Source of the DNA: CBDCUW01 sp965222745
Lineage (GTDB): Bacteria > Planctomycetota > Planctomycetia > Pirellulales > Pirellulaceae
Length of the DNA: 64,000 nucleotides
NCBI GenBank assembly: GCA_965222745.1
Contig: CBDCUW010000003.1
Location: 1,736,001 to 1,800,000 of the forward strand
Reading direction: 5' to 3'
Shown here: positions 1 through 8,888 of the stretch, in pieces
How the letters are laid out: every line of letters starts with the position of its first letter
Numbering within the stretch: position 1 is the stretch's first letter
Notes under the pieces: generated by a model
Told to the model about the DNA's origin: nothing
Seen by the model: the letters and a program-made list of their open reading frames with translations, nothing else
Databases searched by the model: none
Translations under genes and position numbers: made by a program

Positions 1-1057
1 GCGTTTCGTCGTTTGGGACCGGCCGCTGCTGCGGCGGCAGTTCGGGCGGGACGAACTTGCTGCCTTGCCGGGTTTTGCGCCGCGCGAATTCTGATTCCAA
101 TTCGGAACGCAGCGCCGACTTTTCCAGGCACCACTTCGGTTCGATCAAATAACTTGCCGGCGCGTCGCCACTAACCCTTTCCACCACCACTTGCGGCGGA
201 ATTCGCTCCAGAAAATCGGCTACCGTCGAAAGGTACTCGTCGCGGCCCATCATCTGAACGTCTCCCGACAGCACCTGGTCGCCCAGCGGTGTGCCGTGGA
301 CGGCGTATAGGTTGTGCAGTTTGACCGCGTCCAATCCAAGCCGACCGATTTCCGCGGCCGTCTGCATCATCATCGCGTCGGTTTCACCGGGGATTCCCAA
401 GATCACGTGGGCACAAGTTTCGAAACCACGCCCTCGGCTACGGTCGATGGCATTGACCATGTGGTGGTGTTGATGAGCCCGGTTCATCCAGTGAAGACTT
501 TTGTCATGGATCGTCTGCATTCCATATTCCAACGAAACCGGATAGTCACCGGCGATTTCGGTGAGCAAATCCAACACGGAATCGGGCACACAATCGGGGC
601 GAGTTCCGATTGCTAATCCGACCACGTCGGGGCTGATCGAAAGCGCCAGCTCGAAAACCTGCCGCAATTGGTCGACCGGGGCGTAGGTGTTGGTTGCCGG
701 TTGAAAATAGGCGATGAATTTCTGCACTCGATCGTACCGACGTCGAATCGATTCCATCCCCAACCGCAGCTGCTCGGCCACCTGCTTCAGCCGCACCCGC
801 CTGGAGGGACTGAAGGAGCGATTGTCACAAAAATTGCATCCCCCTTTTGCAACCGCGCCGTCGACATTGGGGCAGGTAAAACCGGCATCGATACTGACCC
901 TCTGCACTCGTCCACCATAGCGGCGGCGAAGCGACGCTCCGTAGCTGTTCAGCCACAGACGTTCCGCTTGCCACGCCAAACGACCGTCAAAATGGGGTTC
1001 AGACAAAGGTCTAGCAGTTGCCAATCGGGGGATGTCAGTCAAAATGGTAGAAATCAC
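1..1057 (-). CDS. Radical SAM protein, YhcC/TIGR01212 family (3' end outside window)
   Basis: Reading the minus strand from a GTG at 1057 gives about 352 residues without a stop, running off the left edge. A radical SAM cluster motif is visible near residue 57, reading CPNVDGAVAKGGCNFC. This is the long-spaced Cys arrangement of the TIGR01212/YhcC group rather than the classic CxxxCxxC. Further family features are EYGMQTIHD, a histidine-rich NRAHQHHHMV stretch and HVILGIPGET, all matching radical SAM/Elp3-like proteins. Members bind a 4Fe-4S cluster and cleave S-adenosylmethionine; the substrate of this subfamily is not established. The GTG start is the only in-frame candidate before the conserved region and has weak ribosome-binding sequence. 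It is divergent from the FHA gene, 72 bp away. Family call is firm, the start less so. Confidence 0.85.
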   Translation of the reverse strand, partial: MISTILTDIPRLATARPLSEPHFDGRLAWQAERLWLNSYGASLRRRYGGRVQRVSIDAGFTCPNVDGAVAKGGCNFCDNRSFSPSRRVRLKQVAEQLRLGMESIRRRYDRVQKFIAYFQPATNTYAPVDQLRQVFELALSISPDVVGLAIGTRPDCVPDSVLDLLTEIAGDYPVSLEYGMQTIHDKSLHWMNRAHQHHHMVNAIDRSRGRGFETCAHVILGIPGETDAMMMQTAAEIGRLGLDAVKLHNLYAVHGTPLGDQVLSGDVQMMGRDEYLSTVADFLERIPPQVVVERVSGDAPASYLIEPKWCLEKSALRSELESEFARRKTRQGSKFVPPELPPQQRPVPNDET

Positions 1058-1129
1058 GGCAGCTCCATCTTCCCATCTCCTGTGCCCAGTGTCACTGGCG
1101 GACTAAACTGAACACTTGTCGATCCACGT

Positions 1130-1603
1130 ATGAGGCAAGACTTCGTGACTGACGAGGAAAAACGAGAATTCGCAGGACCGTTTGGTCAATTGACCCCCTG
1201 CGGCGGCGGAGACCCCATTCCGCTGATGAAAAACCGGTTACTGATCGGTCGCAAAGGGGAAGCGGACATTCAGCTGAAGTTCAATAACGTCTCTACCCAA
1301 CACTGCCGGCTGACCCTGGAGTACGGCTATTGGTTCGTCCGAGATCTGAATAGTCGAAACGGTACGAAGGTCGACGATCGAACGGTGATGCGAAAGCGAA
1401 TCGACCCGGAAAGCAAACTGTCCATCGCCCGTCATGAATACATCATCGAATATGAACCGCAGGCGCTTGGCGCTTACGGGCCGCCACCGGCCGATGATGA
1501 TTACATGGATGAGCTGATGCGCAGTTCGCTGATGGACCGAGCCGGGTTGAGAAAACGTGACGACAAAAATCGATTCGGCAATCGGGGCAAAGAGAAGGAA
1601 TGA
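1130..1603 (+). CDS. FHA domain protein
   Basis: This 157-residue protein has one forkhead-associated domain filling residues about 20-115. The diagnostic residues are visible: an IGR near residue 43, the VSTQHCRL block (the S..H signature) and RNGT near residue 82. FHA domains bind phosphothreonine peptides, so the likely role is an adaptor in Ser/Thr kinase signalling; a kinase gene lies 3 kb downstream. The C-terminus is short, charged and low in complexity, with many Arg/Lys/Glu. No signal peptide or membrane segment is seen, so a cytoplasmic location is inferred. ATG start at 1130 is chosen because the upstream sequence belongs to the divergent promoter region. Confidence 0.85.
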   Translation: MRQDFVTDEEKREFAGPFGQLTPCGGGDPIPLMKNRLLIGRKGEADIQLKFNNVSTQHCRLTLEYGYWFVRDLNSRNGTKVDDRTVMRKRIDPESKLSIARHEYIIEYEPQALGAYGPPPADDDYMDELMRSSLMDRAGLRKRDDKNRFGNRGKEKE

Positions 1604-1843
1604 GCGAAACCGTCAGTGATGGTTGACGGTTTTGGGGAGTGCGGTGAGAAGTCGCCGTGGGCCAAAATCATGCCAGCCTCTACCCACATTTTTTTTTCGC
1701 TCTTTCGAATACGCGCCATCTTCATCTCCGATTCGTTGCGAAGCACTTCTTTTCGGTCAATCCGATCGTTTTCTAGGTAAGAGGCGATCGAATTTCGCGT
1801 ATCTTGATACCGAGGAACCATTTATTCTCGGAGTTTTTTGCCG

Positions 1844-2029
1844 ATGAGTTTGTTCGAAAAATCGTGTTTGCTGCTGGCGATCGCGGGGATCTCTCTTTCC
1901 ATCGGATGTGGCAGTCATGAAACGACTGTGATTCAGCCCACGGAGACTTTCCAGCCGACCGCCGAACAGGCGGAATTCGAGCAGGAGGTCCAAAAGATGC
2001 GCGAAGATCGAAGCAGCATCGACCCATGA
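1844..2029 (+). CDS. Small lipoprotein
   Basis: The ATG at 1844 is preceded by GGAG at a proper distance and opens a 61-residue protein. A hydrophobic N-terminal segment ends in a lipobox (SIGC, Cys near residue 22), so it should be lipidated and anchored in a membrane. The mature part is only about 40 residues, acidic, with a predicted helical tail rich in Glu and Gln. It sits 65 bp upstream of the DUF1559 gene on the same strand, and short lipoproteins next to DUF1559 genes are common in planctomycetes. Function unknown. An in-frame TTG at 1838 is an alternative but less likely start. Confidence 0.7.
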   Translation: MSLFEKSCLLLAIAGISLSIGCGSHETTVIQPTETFQPTAEQAEFEQEVQKMREDRSSIDP

Positions 2030-2094
2030 ATCAGTCCTGTCGACTGGTTCAAAATGACTGACTTATCTTTTTCTTTTTTTGATTGGATTGTGAC

Positions 2095-3336
2095 ATGAAA
2101 CGTACAAACGCGAGAAGCTTGCCAGGTTTCACCCTGGTGGAGCTGCTGGTCGTGATCGCGATCATTGGAGTCTTGGTTGGACTACTGATGCCGGCAGTTC
2201 AGGCGGCCCGCGAAGCGGCAAGGCGGATGAGCTGCAGTAATAATTTGTATCAGATTGGTTTGGGGCTTCATAATTATCACTCCGCCTACAAACAGTTGCC
2301 GATTCACCTGGGCGGCACGGGCGAAGACCTGACGGGGCCCGACCGATATTTCCTGCCGTCGGATCGAACCAACAATCGACAGCTCAGCATCTTCGTTGGG
2401 CTGACACCGTTCATCGAACAGCAAGCACTTTGGGAGGAGATTTCTCAACCTAATTCAGCTGATCTGACTGCGGCCGCCCCAACGCGTCAGATACCTTGGC
2501 CTCCGATGGGGCCGACGCCGACCGATGAGGACAATGTTGGCAACAGCACGAATCGTCGCAACACCGCATACCAGCCTTGGGTGACGGAGATTCCAACGCT
2601 TCGTTGTCCCAGTGATCCTGGCAAGGGTTATCCGGCAATGGGACGGACCAACTATGGTGCTTGCCTCGGTGACGCCAACCGTTTCCACGACTCAGGACCC
2701 TACACCAGCCGGCTCGTTTATGACGAAACGCGGGCTCGTGAAATTCTGGCATCCGGCCGAGGCGTGTTTGTCTCTCGAACGAAAACAAGATTTCGAGATA
2801 TTTTGGATGGGCTTTCCAACACAATCATGGGGGCTGAAATAGCGACCGACTTGAGTGATCGGAACATCCGCACGCTGGCCAATCGCGATCCGGGTCCCAC
2901 CGACGTTCAAGACAATCCGCTCTATTGCCAGGGTGATATCGACCCGGAACGTCCTCAGTTTTGGCTTGACAGTGTCACCACGCTGGTCGCTGACAACCAG
3001 GGTCGTGGATTCCGGTGGGCTAGCGGCAACGCTCCATTTTCAGCCGTCAATACAATCTTGCCTCCGAACCGAGAGCTGTGCGTCGCCTTTGGCGCCACCG
3101 GGCTCGGGATTCTGCCACCCAGCAGTCAACACCCAGGGGGTGCGCATGTTCTGTTGGCCGATGGCGCGGTGATCTTCATCACCGATTCCATCGAGGCGGG
3201 CAATTCTTCCGCTGGAACGGTTCGACTCAATCGTACCGGTGCCAGATCGCCAGGACGGAAGAGTCCCTACGGATTGTGGGGCGCCTTGGGCAGCAAGGCC
3301 AACAAGGAAAAGATCGAAGAAGAATTGAACCAATAG
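2095..3336 (+). CDS. DUF1559 domain protein with type IV pilin-like N-terminus
   Basis: This is a 413-residue member of the very large planctomycete DUF1559 family. The N-terminus carries the prepilin cleavage/methylation signal GFTLVELLVVIAIIGVL followed by the conserved QAAREAARRMSC block. Near the C-terminus is the H-x9-DG type motif (HPGGAHVLLADGAV). These proteins look like pseudopilins whose leader is removed by a prepilin peptidase, with the globular domain outside the inner membrane. Their precise role, thought to be in surface or secretion assemblies, is not established. The ATG at 2095 is preferred over the TTG at 2083. It follows the small lipoprotein gene and may be co-transcribed with it. 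It converges on hemC. Confidence 0.93.
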   Translation: MKRTNARSLPGFTLVELLVVIAIIGVLVGLLMPAVQAAREAARRMSCSNNLYQIGLGLHNYHSAYKQLPIHLGGTGEDLTGPDRYFLPSDRTNNRQLSIFVGLTPFIEQQALWEEISQPNSADLTAAAPTRQIPWPPMGPTPTDEDNVGNSTNRRNTAYQPWVTEIPTLRCPSDPGKGYPAMGRTNYGACLGDANRFHDSGPYTSRLVYDETRAREILASGRGVFVSRTKTRFRDILDGLSNTIMGAEIATDLSDRNIRTLANRDPGPTDVQDNPLYCQGDIDPERPQFWLDSVTTLVADNQGRGFRWASGNAPFSAVNTILPPNRELCVAFGATGLGILPPSSQHPGGAHVLLADGAVIFITDSIEAGNSSAGTVRLNRTGARSPGRKSPYGLWGALGSKANKEKIEEELNQ

Positions 3337-3481
3337 CCGTGGCGAAGGCCGCTTTGTTTCAAGGTAACCAACAAGTTGCGAGCGATGCACTACCGCGGTG
3401 GCAACTCGCTCGTTCCGCCACTTTCGATCCAGTCGTCTCGTCTCGTCGTGTCATGCGATCTGTGAAGCGCACGCTAAGTTC

Positions 3482-3512
3482 GTAGTCCGGCTTGTCTCAA
3501 GTCGGTGATCTC
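3482..3512. repeat. Half copy of the ~63-bp palindromic repeat
   Basis: The stretch begins GTAGTCCGGCTTGTCTCAAG and matches, with a few changes, the left arm of the palindromic element found complete at 8154, 36071, 45115 and 56876. The right arm is absent. It lies between the convergent DUF1559 and hemC genes, as expected of a decayed intergenic element. Confidence 0.7.
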
Positions 3513-3533
3513 GATCGAAATCGCCATCGCCCG

Positions 3534-4487
3534 CTATCGCTCTGACTCGATCAACTCTTTCGCGCCGCGATCAATCAGAGCATCGGAGGCGATTTTCGAC
3601 ACTTGCGCTGCCGCTTCCGCCCAGTTGTCGGTGTCAAAAGGGACACTGGCCTGCTGGTCCAGTCGCTCGGTGCCATCGGTCGACAAGACGACCGCTTGCA
3701 GGCGAAGTTCGTTTTCTACGACTTGACCCAGCGCGGCAATCGGCGCCAGGCAACCTCCGTGCAGCGAAGCCAACAACCGTCGTTCGGCGGTGACTGCGGC
3801 GCGAGTGACGATGTGGTCCAGTTTCGAAACCAGCTGGAGTGCATCTTGATCGTCGGCGCGAACCTCGATTCCCAGGGCACCTTGTCCGGGGGCCGGAAGC
3901 ATTTGTTCCAACGGAAGTTGACAGCGGGGTAGATCGTGCAATTCCAAGCGCTGAAGTCCCGCTTCGGCAAGCAAGATCGCATCGAACTGGCCCGCTTGGA
4001 GTTTTTCCAGCCGGGTTTGAACGTTGCCCCGGATCGACTGGATCGTCAGGTCGGATCGGTGGCTTTTCAGCTGTGCCCCACGCCGTCGGCTTCCCGTTCC
4101 GATCCGGGCGCGCTCGGGTAACTGGGCCAGCGTCCATGCAGCGGGTGACACAAGGCTGTCTTCGACCACTTCACGCTGCGGAACCGCGGCCAAAGACAAA
4201 CGCGAATCGACCTCCGTGGGAAGATCTTTTAGCGAGTGGACCGCTACATCGGCTTGATCGTCAATCAATGCCTGCTGAATCCGCTTGGTAAATACCCCCA
4301 CTTGCCGAGTCCCGTCGATCGGACGCATGTCGGTGTCGCCGCCGGTGACCATCGGGACCAATTCCGTTTTCACGCCATTTTGTTGAAGCAACTGAGCGAC
4401 GTTTTCTGCCTGCCACAAAGCAAGCGGGCTTTGACGCGTGGCAACGCGTAATACTCTGGAGGTCGTATCGGGCAAAGGGAACTCCAA
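3534..4487 (-). CDS. hemC: Porphobilinogen deaminase (hydroxymethylbilane synthase)
   Basis: HemC joins four porphobilinogen molecules into hydroxymethylbilane in cytoplasmic tetrapyrrole synthesis. The 317-residue length is typical. Visible landmarks are RVATRQSPLALWQA (residues 14-27), HSLKDLPT with the catalytic Asp88, the arginine-rich GTGSRRRGAQL and SIRGNVQTRL blocks, PAPGQGALGIE, and LHGGCLAPI, whose Cys246 would carry the dipyrromethane cofactor. All expected key residues are present. The start is a TTG at 4487, because an in-frame stop lies shortly upstream and no ATG or GTG precedes the conserved N-terminus. Its 5' end faces the kinase-Hsp70 gene across a 190-bp AT-richer gap that probably holds both promoters. 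Confidence 0.95.
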   Translation of the reverse strand: MEFPLPDTTSRVLRVATRQSPLALWQAENVAQLLQQNGVKTELVPMVTGGDTDMRPIDGTRQVGVFTKRIQQALIDDQADVAVHSLKDLPTEVDSRLSLAAVPQREVVEDSLVSPAAWTLAQLPERARIGTGSRRRGAQLKSHRSDLTIQSIRGNVQTRLEKLQAGQFDAILLAEAGLQRLELHDLPRCQLPLEQMLPAPGQGALGIEVRADDQDALQLVSKLDHIVTRAAVTAERRLLASLHGGCLAPIAALGQVVENELRLQAVVLSTDGTERLDQQASVPFDTDNWAEAAAQVSKIASDALIDRGAKELIESER

Positions 4488-4677
4488 CGGCGGAAGCAGT
4501 GTCAGATAATGCCGTGGGAGTCAGATTCCTCAGAAAATGACGAAAATCCGGCGGCAGCGGTATCAAAACAGGTCCGGAGGGAAACAAATAGGTGGGGTGA
4601 CTACGTGTACAAACGCTTATACTGCGTATTCTATTCTTATACAAATCGATTTACCAACTTGTCTGCCACTGTGATCC

Positions 4678-7284
4678 GTGACTGATTCGACGGACAACTA
4701 TCCGATCAGCGACGAACCGACTCGGGACATCGCCAGTGTCGAGGAAGGGGATCAGTCGCTGCAGTTTGCCGCCGTGTTTGATGAGGACGGCGTCACTCAT
4801 ATTCCTCGGCAAATCGGTGACTACTCGATCAGGCAGTTGCTTGGATCGGGGGGAATGGGGCAGGTCTTTCTGGCCGAACACACGCGGATGCAGCGCGTCG
4901 TGGCAATCAAGATGTTGCCCGTTCAACGGATGAAAGACGAGGTCGCGGTGGAGAGGTTTTACGAGGAGGTCCGCGCTGCCTCGCGATTGATGCACCCCAA
5001 TATCGTTGCCGCTTTCGATGCCGGCGAGTTCGACGGGATTCACTACCTGGCAATGGAATATGTCGACGGCATGACACTCACGCGAGTCGTTTCTCGAAAC
5101 GGTCCGCTGGGGGTTGGCGAAGCGGCGTCGGTCATTCGACAAGCGGCACTCGGATTGTTGCACGCTCACCGCGCCGGGATCGTCCATCGCGATGTCAAAC
5201 CGGGAAACCTGATGCGTGCCTCCGACGGTACCGTCAAGATCTTGGACCTCGGATTGGCCCGCATCGCTTCGGTGGGCCTGGTCGATGAAGATGGCCAGCC
5301 GATCGACACCGGATCGGACCTCGACGCCTCCAAGTCTCGAGGCCGATTGGTCGGTACGTTGCCTTTCATGTCGCCCGAACAACTGGAAGATCCTGATACG
5401 GTCGACCCGCGCAGCGACATTTACTCGCTGGGGGCCACGTTGTTCTTTTTGCTGACAGCGCGTCCACCTTACACGGGCGAGTATCTGGATCAGGTTTATG
5501 GCCATCGCCATGGTGAAATTCCCGACCTGATGCAGTCTCGTGACGACGTCGATTTGAAGTTCGCCAACATCTTTCGACGCATGATGGCCAAGTCGCCCGA
5601 TCAGCGATACGCTTCGTTGGACGAGGTGGTCGACGACCTGAGCGACTACACCGATCATTCGAACGCACCTCTGTGGCTGGCCGAATTCAGCCAACGCCAA
5701 ACCGGCGCCGAACTGTCGACCTTTTCGGGCGAATCGACGTCAGGTTCGACTTCCCGCGTGTTGGCGATCGACTTGGGGATGTTCTATTCGTCGGCCGCCG
5801 AAGCGTCGCCGATTGGCGGAGTCAACTTGCTGAAGGCCGGCAATGACAATCGCGCTCTGTTTCGCATGGCGGTTGCCAGCGACCAGGACAAGCTGATCTT
5901 CGGGACTCAGGCGATGGACCGCCGCGCCCAACACTCACAGAGCCTCGTTCACTGTTTGCCAATGTACATCGGCAAACCGGTCGTCGAGCGGGAGATCGCC
6001 GGTCGGCAGTGTCCACCCGAAGTCCTGATGGCGATGGTGCTCAGACGAATGAGGGGGAACGCGTGGCCATCGAAATCGGCGCCCGATGCGGCGGCCATCA
6101 CGGTTCCCTCCAGCTACGACCAGCTGCACCGGCGAAGTGTGTTGCAGGCGGCGCAGATGGCGGGGCTGAAGTCGGTGCGGTTGGTTGATCGTTCGATCGC
6201 CGCCGTGCAGACGTTGTTGTTGGATCCCGAAGGCGAATCGCCTGACGACGGTTCGACGTCGGTGCACCATCACGCCGATAAGACAATTTTGTTCGTCGGG
6301 GTGACGGGCCAGGCGACGGAGATCGCGGTGGTTCGCCTCGATTCGTCCCGGCTGCACCAATTGGCGACCGCTGGTCATTGGCATACAGGATCGCTGCCCT
6401 GGTTGCATCGGCTGGTGGATCTGACCGCTTCGGTCTTTGTTCAACAACATCATTTCGATCCCCGCAAGTCGATCCAAACCGCTTCTGCGCTGCAGATCGC
6501 CTGCGAACGAGCGATGAATTCCTTGCTGTTGATGCCGACTGTTCGTATCACGATCGATGTCAAGGGAGATCGCAAGACCGTTTCCATCGATCGCAAGGTT
6601 TGGCTTGACGAGTGTGATGATTTGGCGGCGGGTGTTCGCAAGTCGATCGTCAAAGCGTGCAAACAAGCATCGATGTCGCTGCTGGATATCGACCTCTGCG
6701 TGACCTGCGGTCCGCTGCTTCGGATCAACGAGGTTCGCGATTCAATGCTCAGCGGTTTGGACGAGTCGGTGGAGTTCAAAAGTATTGATCGAGCCGACGT
6801 GGCACGCGGTGCGGCAGCTTGCCTGGCCGGCGAACTGCCCGGGCGTGGTGACATCGCGATGCCCCCGCGCGGCGTGACCAGCCAATCGATCGGCATCGTG
6901 GTCGAAGATGTCCGCGGCCGTCGCCGAATCCTGCCGATCATTCCCAAAGGGACATTGTTGCCGGCCAGAACGAATCGCCGTTTGACCGTTGGCAAAAATC
7001 GCGAGACGATGACGCTGTCGTTGGTCGAATCGTCCGGAGTCGAAAGTGAGGACTGGCATTCGCTGGGACGATACGATTTTGAGATCAGTGACGAAAAATC
7101 CAACCGTGTCAGCCGCACGCGAATGATCGGCTTCGAGATCGACATGAACGGAATGTTGACCGTTCGGGCCCAAGCACCCGGTGCACCCGGCAGCACCAAG
7201 TTGCCTTCCTTGCCGGAACCGGTGCTGGAGCAAGAATCCATCCCCGAATGGACTCAGTGGTTGGACGAAATCCGGAAAATCTAA
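4678..7284 (+). CDS. Ser/Thr protein kinase fused to an Hsp70-like module
   Basis: The 868-residue protein starts at a GTG. Residues 46-325 are a PknB-type kinase with glycine loop GSGGMG, Lys78 in VVAIKML, HRDVKPGN (Asp172), DLG at 190-192 (in place of DFG) and SPE at 232-234. From residue about 360 to the end the sequence follows Hsp70 order: AIDLGMFYSS at the first phosphate loop, AAITVPSSYDQLHRRSVLQA, VRLVDRSIAAVQTLL, CVTCGPL at the adenosine site, then a beta substrate-binding region (SIGIVV, IIPKGTLLPA, FEIDMNGMLTVRA). The second phosphate loop is degenerate (GVTGQATE instead of GGGTxD), so ATP turnover by the chaperone part is doubtful. No membrane segment is seen. Inference: client or partner recognition coupled to phosphorylation. 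Confidence 0.92.
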   Translation: MTDSTDNYPISDEPTRDIASVEEGDQSLQFAAVFDEDGVTHIPRQIGDYSIRQLLGSGGMGQVFLAEHTRMQRVVAIKMLPVQRMKDEVAVERFYEEVRAASRLMHPNIVAAFDAGEFDGIHYLAMEYVDGMTLTRVVSRNGPLGVGEAASVIRQAALGLLHAHRAGIVHRDVKPGNLMRASDGTVKILDLGLARIASVGLVDEDGQPIDTGSDLDASKSRGRLVGTLPFMSPEQLEDPDTVDPRSDIYSLGATLFFLLTARPPYTGEYLDQVYGHRHGEIPDLMQSRDDVDLKFANIFRRMMAKSPDQRYASLDEVVDDLSDYTDHSNAPLWLAEFSQRQTGAELSTFSGESTSGSTSRVLAIDLGMFYSSAAEASPIGGVNLLKAGNDNRALFRMAVASDQDKLIFGTQAMDRRAQHSQSLVHCLPMYIGKPVVEREIAGRQCPPEVLMAMVLRRMRGNAWPSKSAPDAAAITVPSSYDQLHRRSVLQAAQMAGLKSVRLVDRSIAAVQTLLLDPEGESPDDGSTSVHHHADKTILFVGVTGQATEIAVVRLDSSRLHQLATAGHWHTGSLPWLHRLVDLTASVFVQQHHFDPRKSIQTASALQIACERAMNSLLLMPTVRITIDVKGDRKTVSIDRKVWLDECDDLAAGVRKSIVKACKQASMSLLDIDLCVTCGPLLRINEVRDSMLSGLDESVEFKSIDRADVARGAAACLAGELPGRGDIAMPPRGVTSQSIGIVVEDVRGRRRILPIIPKGTLLPARTNRRLTVGKNRETMTLSLVESSGVESEDWHSLGRYDFEISDEKSNRVSRTRMIGFEIDMNGMLTVRAQAPGAPGSTKLPSLPEPVLEQESIPEWTQWLDEIRKI

Positions 7285-7300
7285 ACTTGGGAGAACGTCG

Positions 7301-8131
7301 GTGCTGCCAACCCGCGCCCTGGGCAGCTTCCTGCTGCTGATCGGATTCTGGACCGCCGCCGTCGGCCAACAACCACCGCCGGCTGGTGAATCGGCAGAAA
7401 ACCCAATCGCCCCCTCCGGCCAATGGGTCGATCTGACACACGCGTTTGATCAGTCGACCGTTTATTGGCCAACCGAAGACGGCTTCCAACTTTCGGTGCA
7501 AAAGTTCGGCATGACGCCGAAAGGGTATTTTTACTCGTCCAATCGTTTTACCGCGGCCGAACACGGCGGCACTCACCTCGACGCGCCCATACACTTTTTT
7601 CGGCAGGGCAAGTCGGTCGAACAATTGTCGCTCGATCGCTTCGTCGGCGAAGCAGCCGTGATCGACGTGACCGAAGCATGCTCGCGCGACGCCGACTACC
7701 AGGTCGGTGTGACGGACCTTCGAGCTTGGGAAGAACGATGCGGGCGACAACTGGTCGACGTGATCGTGTTGATCCACACTGGGTTTGGACGTTTCTGGAA
7801 CCAGCGGTCGGAGTATCTGGGGACGGACCAGAAAGGTCCCGAAGCGGTTGCCCAGTTGCATTTTCCCGGTCTCGCTCCCGAAGCGGCTCGGTGGTTAACC
7901 GAGCACCGCTCGATCAAAGCCATCGGGATCGACACTGCCAGCATCGACTACGGGCAATCTCAGCGATTCCAAAGTCACGTGGCGTTGTTCAAGCACAACA
8001 TTCCTGCTTTCGAAAACGTCGCCAACCTGGATCGTCTTCCCGCCCAAGGAGCGACCGTCATTGCCTTGCCGATGAAAATCAAATCAGGAACCGGCGCCCC
8101 ACTTCGAATCATCGCCTCTCTACCACGCTAA
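7301..8131 (+). CDS. Exported cyclase/kynurenine formamidase-like metal hydrolase
   Basis: A GTG at 7301, 8 bases after a GGGAG ribosome-binding site, opens a 276-residue protein. The N-terminus is a signal peptide ending near AVGQQ. The body matches the cyclase family (PF04199): the divalent-metal motif HGGTHLDAPIHF is intact, and the second conserved block reads IGIDTASIDYG. Family members hydrolyse amides such as N-formylkynurenine or cyclic substrates; the substrate here cannot be read from sequence. It starts 17 bp after the kinase-Hsp70 stop, so the two are likely co-transcribed, although one product is cytoplasmic and the other exported. Confidence 0.88.
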   Translation: MLPTRALGSFLLLIGFWTAAVGQQPPPAGESAENPIAPSGQWVDLTHAFDQSTVYWPTEDGFQLSVQKFGMTPKGYFYSSNRFTAAEHGGTHLDAPIHFFRQGKSVEQLSLDRFVGEAAVIDVTEACSRDADYQVGVTDLRAWEERCGRQLVDVIVLIHTGFGRFWNQRSEYLGTDQKGPEAVAQLHFPGLAPEAARWLTEHRSIKAIGIDTASIDYGQSQRFQSHVALFKHNIPAFENVANLDRLPAQGATVIALPMKIKSGTGAPLRIIASLPR

Positions 8132-8153
8132 GAGCGTGTCTTCAGATTCCGTG

Positions 8154-8216
8154 GTAGGCCGGCTTGTCCCAAGTCGGCGATCCTGTACTCGCCGACTTGG
8201 GGACAAATCGGCCTAC
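8154..8216. repeat. 63-bp palindromic interspersed repeat, copy 1
   Basis: The left arm GTAGGCCGGCTTGTCCCAAG continues through TCGGCGA. After a short centre (TCCTGTAC) the right arm reads TCGCCGACTTGGGGACAAAT and ends CGGCCTAC. The arms pair almost perfectly as a long hairpin. It lies 22 bp after the cyclase stop, where it could act as a 3' stem-loop. The same unit recurs at 36071, 45115 and 56876. Confidence 0.9.
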
Positions 8217-8570
8217 AATGAACTGCCGTCGTCAGCAAAAACTGTCGCTTCACTGTAGACGTCCAAATCGACGCGCCGGTTGGTCAGGTTATGAGTATTC
8301 ACTCTTCTCGCAGATCTGACGTTCTACGGCTGACGCTCGATCTTCGTTGAATGCTTCGATCTCAGGATGCATGTTTCTTAGCGACGTAATAACGTCACCC
8401 ATCAGCTGGCAGGCGAGTTTGATTGGCCATTGCCAAACTGCCCGATCGCATGCTCCGTTGCATGGGATTGTTCGTTGGTTCAGGAAGTGGCGAGAAAGCC
8501 ACTGTCGCTCCAAGCCGTTACCGAAAGTCTACTGAGCACATCGACGCGCGGCAAATTGACCGAGCACCCT

Positions 8571-8669
8571 TTCGTCTGTTTCGTTTCTTTCGCGGTTCTT
8601 ATCCATTCCACGATGCGCGTTTGCTGTGTCCGCACGGATGAGAACCGCGAAAGAAACGAAATACACGAA
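8571..8669. repeat. Long inverted repeat (34-bp arms)
   Basis: Left arm 8571-8604 contains TTTCGTTTCTTTCGCGGTTC and right arm 8636-8669 contains GAACCGCGAAAGAAACGAAA; 31 of 34 positions pair, around a 31-base loop. The 'TTTCGTTTCTTTCGCGGTTC' type sequence resembles an intergenic repeat often seen in planctomycete genomes. No coding role is visible. Confidence 0.85.
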
Positions 8670-8888
8670 AGTAGACGTGAAGAAGTTTTGTGATGGTGTT
8701 CAGCGTAAAAAATCGCAATGCAGAGGATGCGGACATTGCGAAACGACGAAACGTTCGCAACAAGGTGATCAAGATTGCCATCCGACTCAACGCCGACAAA
8801 CCAAGCCAAACACATCTGTCTGCAAGCAAATTCCTCCTCATCCAACGAACTTGAGTGTATGCGGTCCAAGCCGGGATTCTCGTCGTCA

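Larger units (their letters stand above)
8132..8888. other. Intergenic region with palindromes, no convincing gene
   Basis: No reading frame here has family features, a ribosome-binding site or protein-like composition. It holds one full palindromic repeat (8154-8216) and a long inverted repeat (8571-8669). The stretch 8690-8888 looks like decayed sequence downstream of the truncated hydrolase. Confidence 0.6.

Noticed and set aside
4651..5700. 349-codon minus-strand frame opposite the kinase gene
   Set aside because: It is an antisense shadow of a clear protein kinase domain.
8289..8513. 74-codon minus-strand frame in the gene-poor region
   Set aside because: No ribosome-binding site, no family resemblance, and the region is full of repeats and decay.
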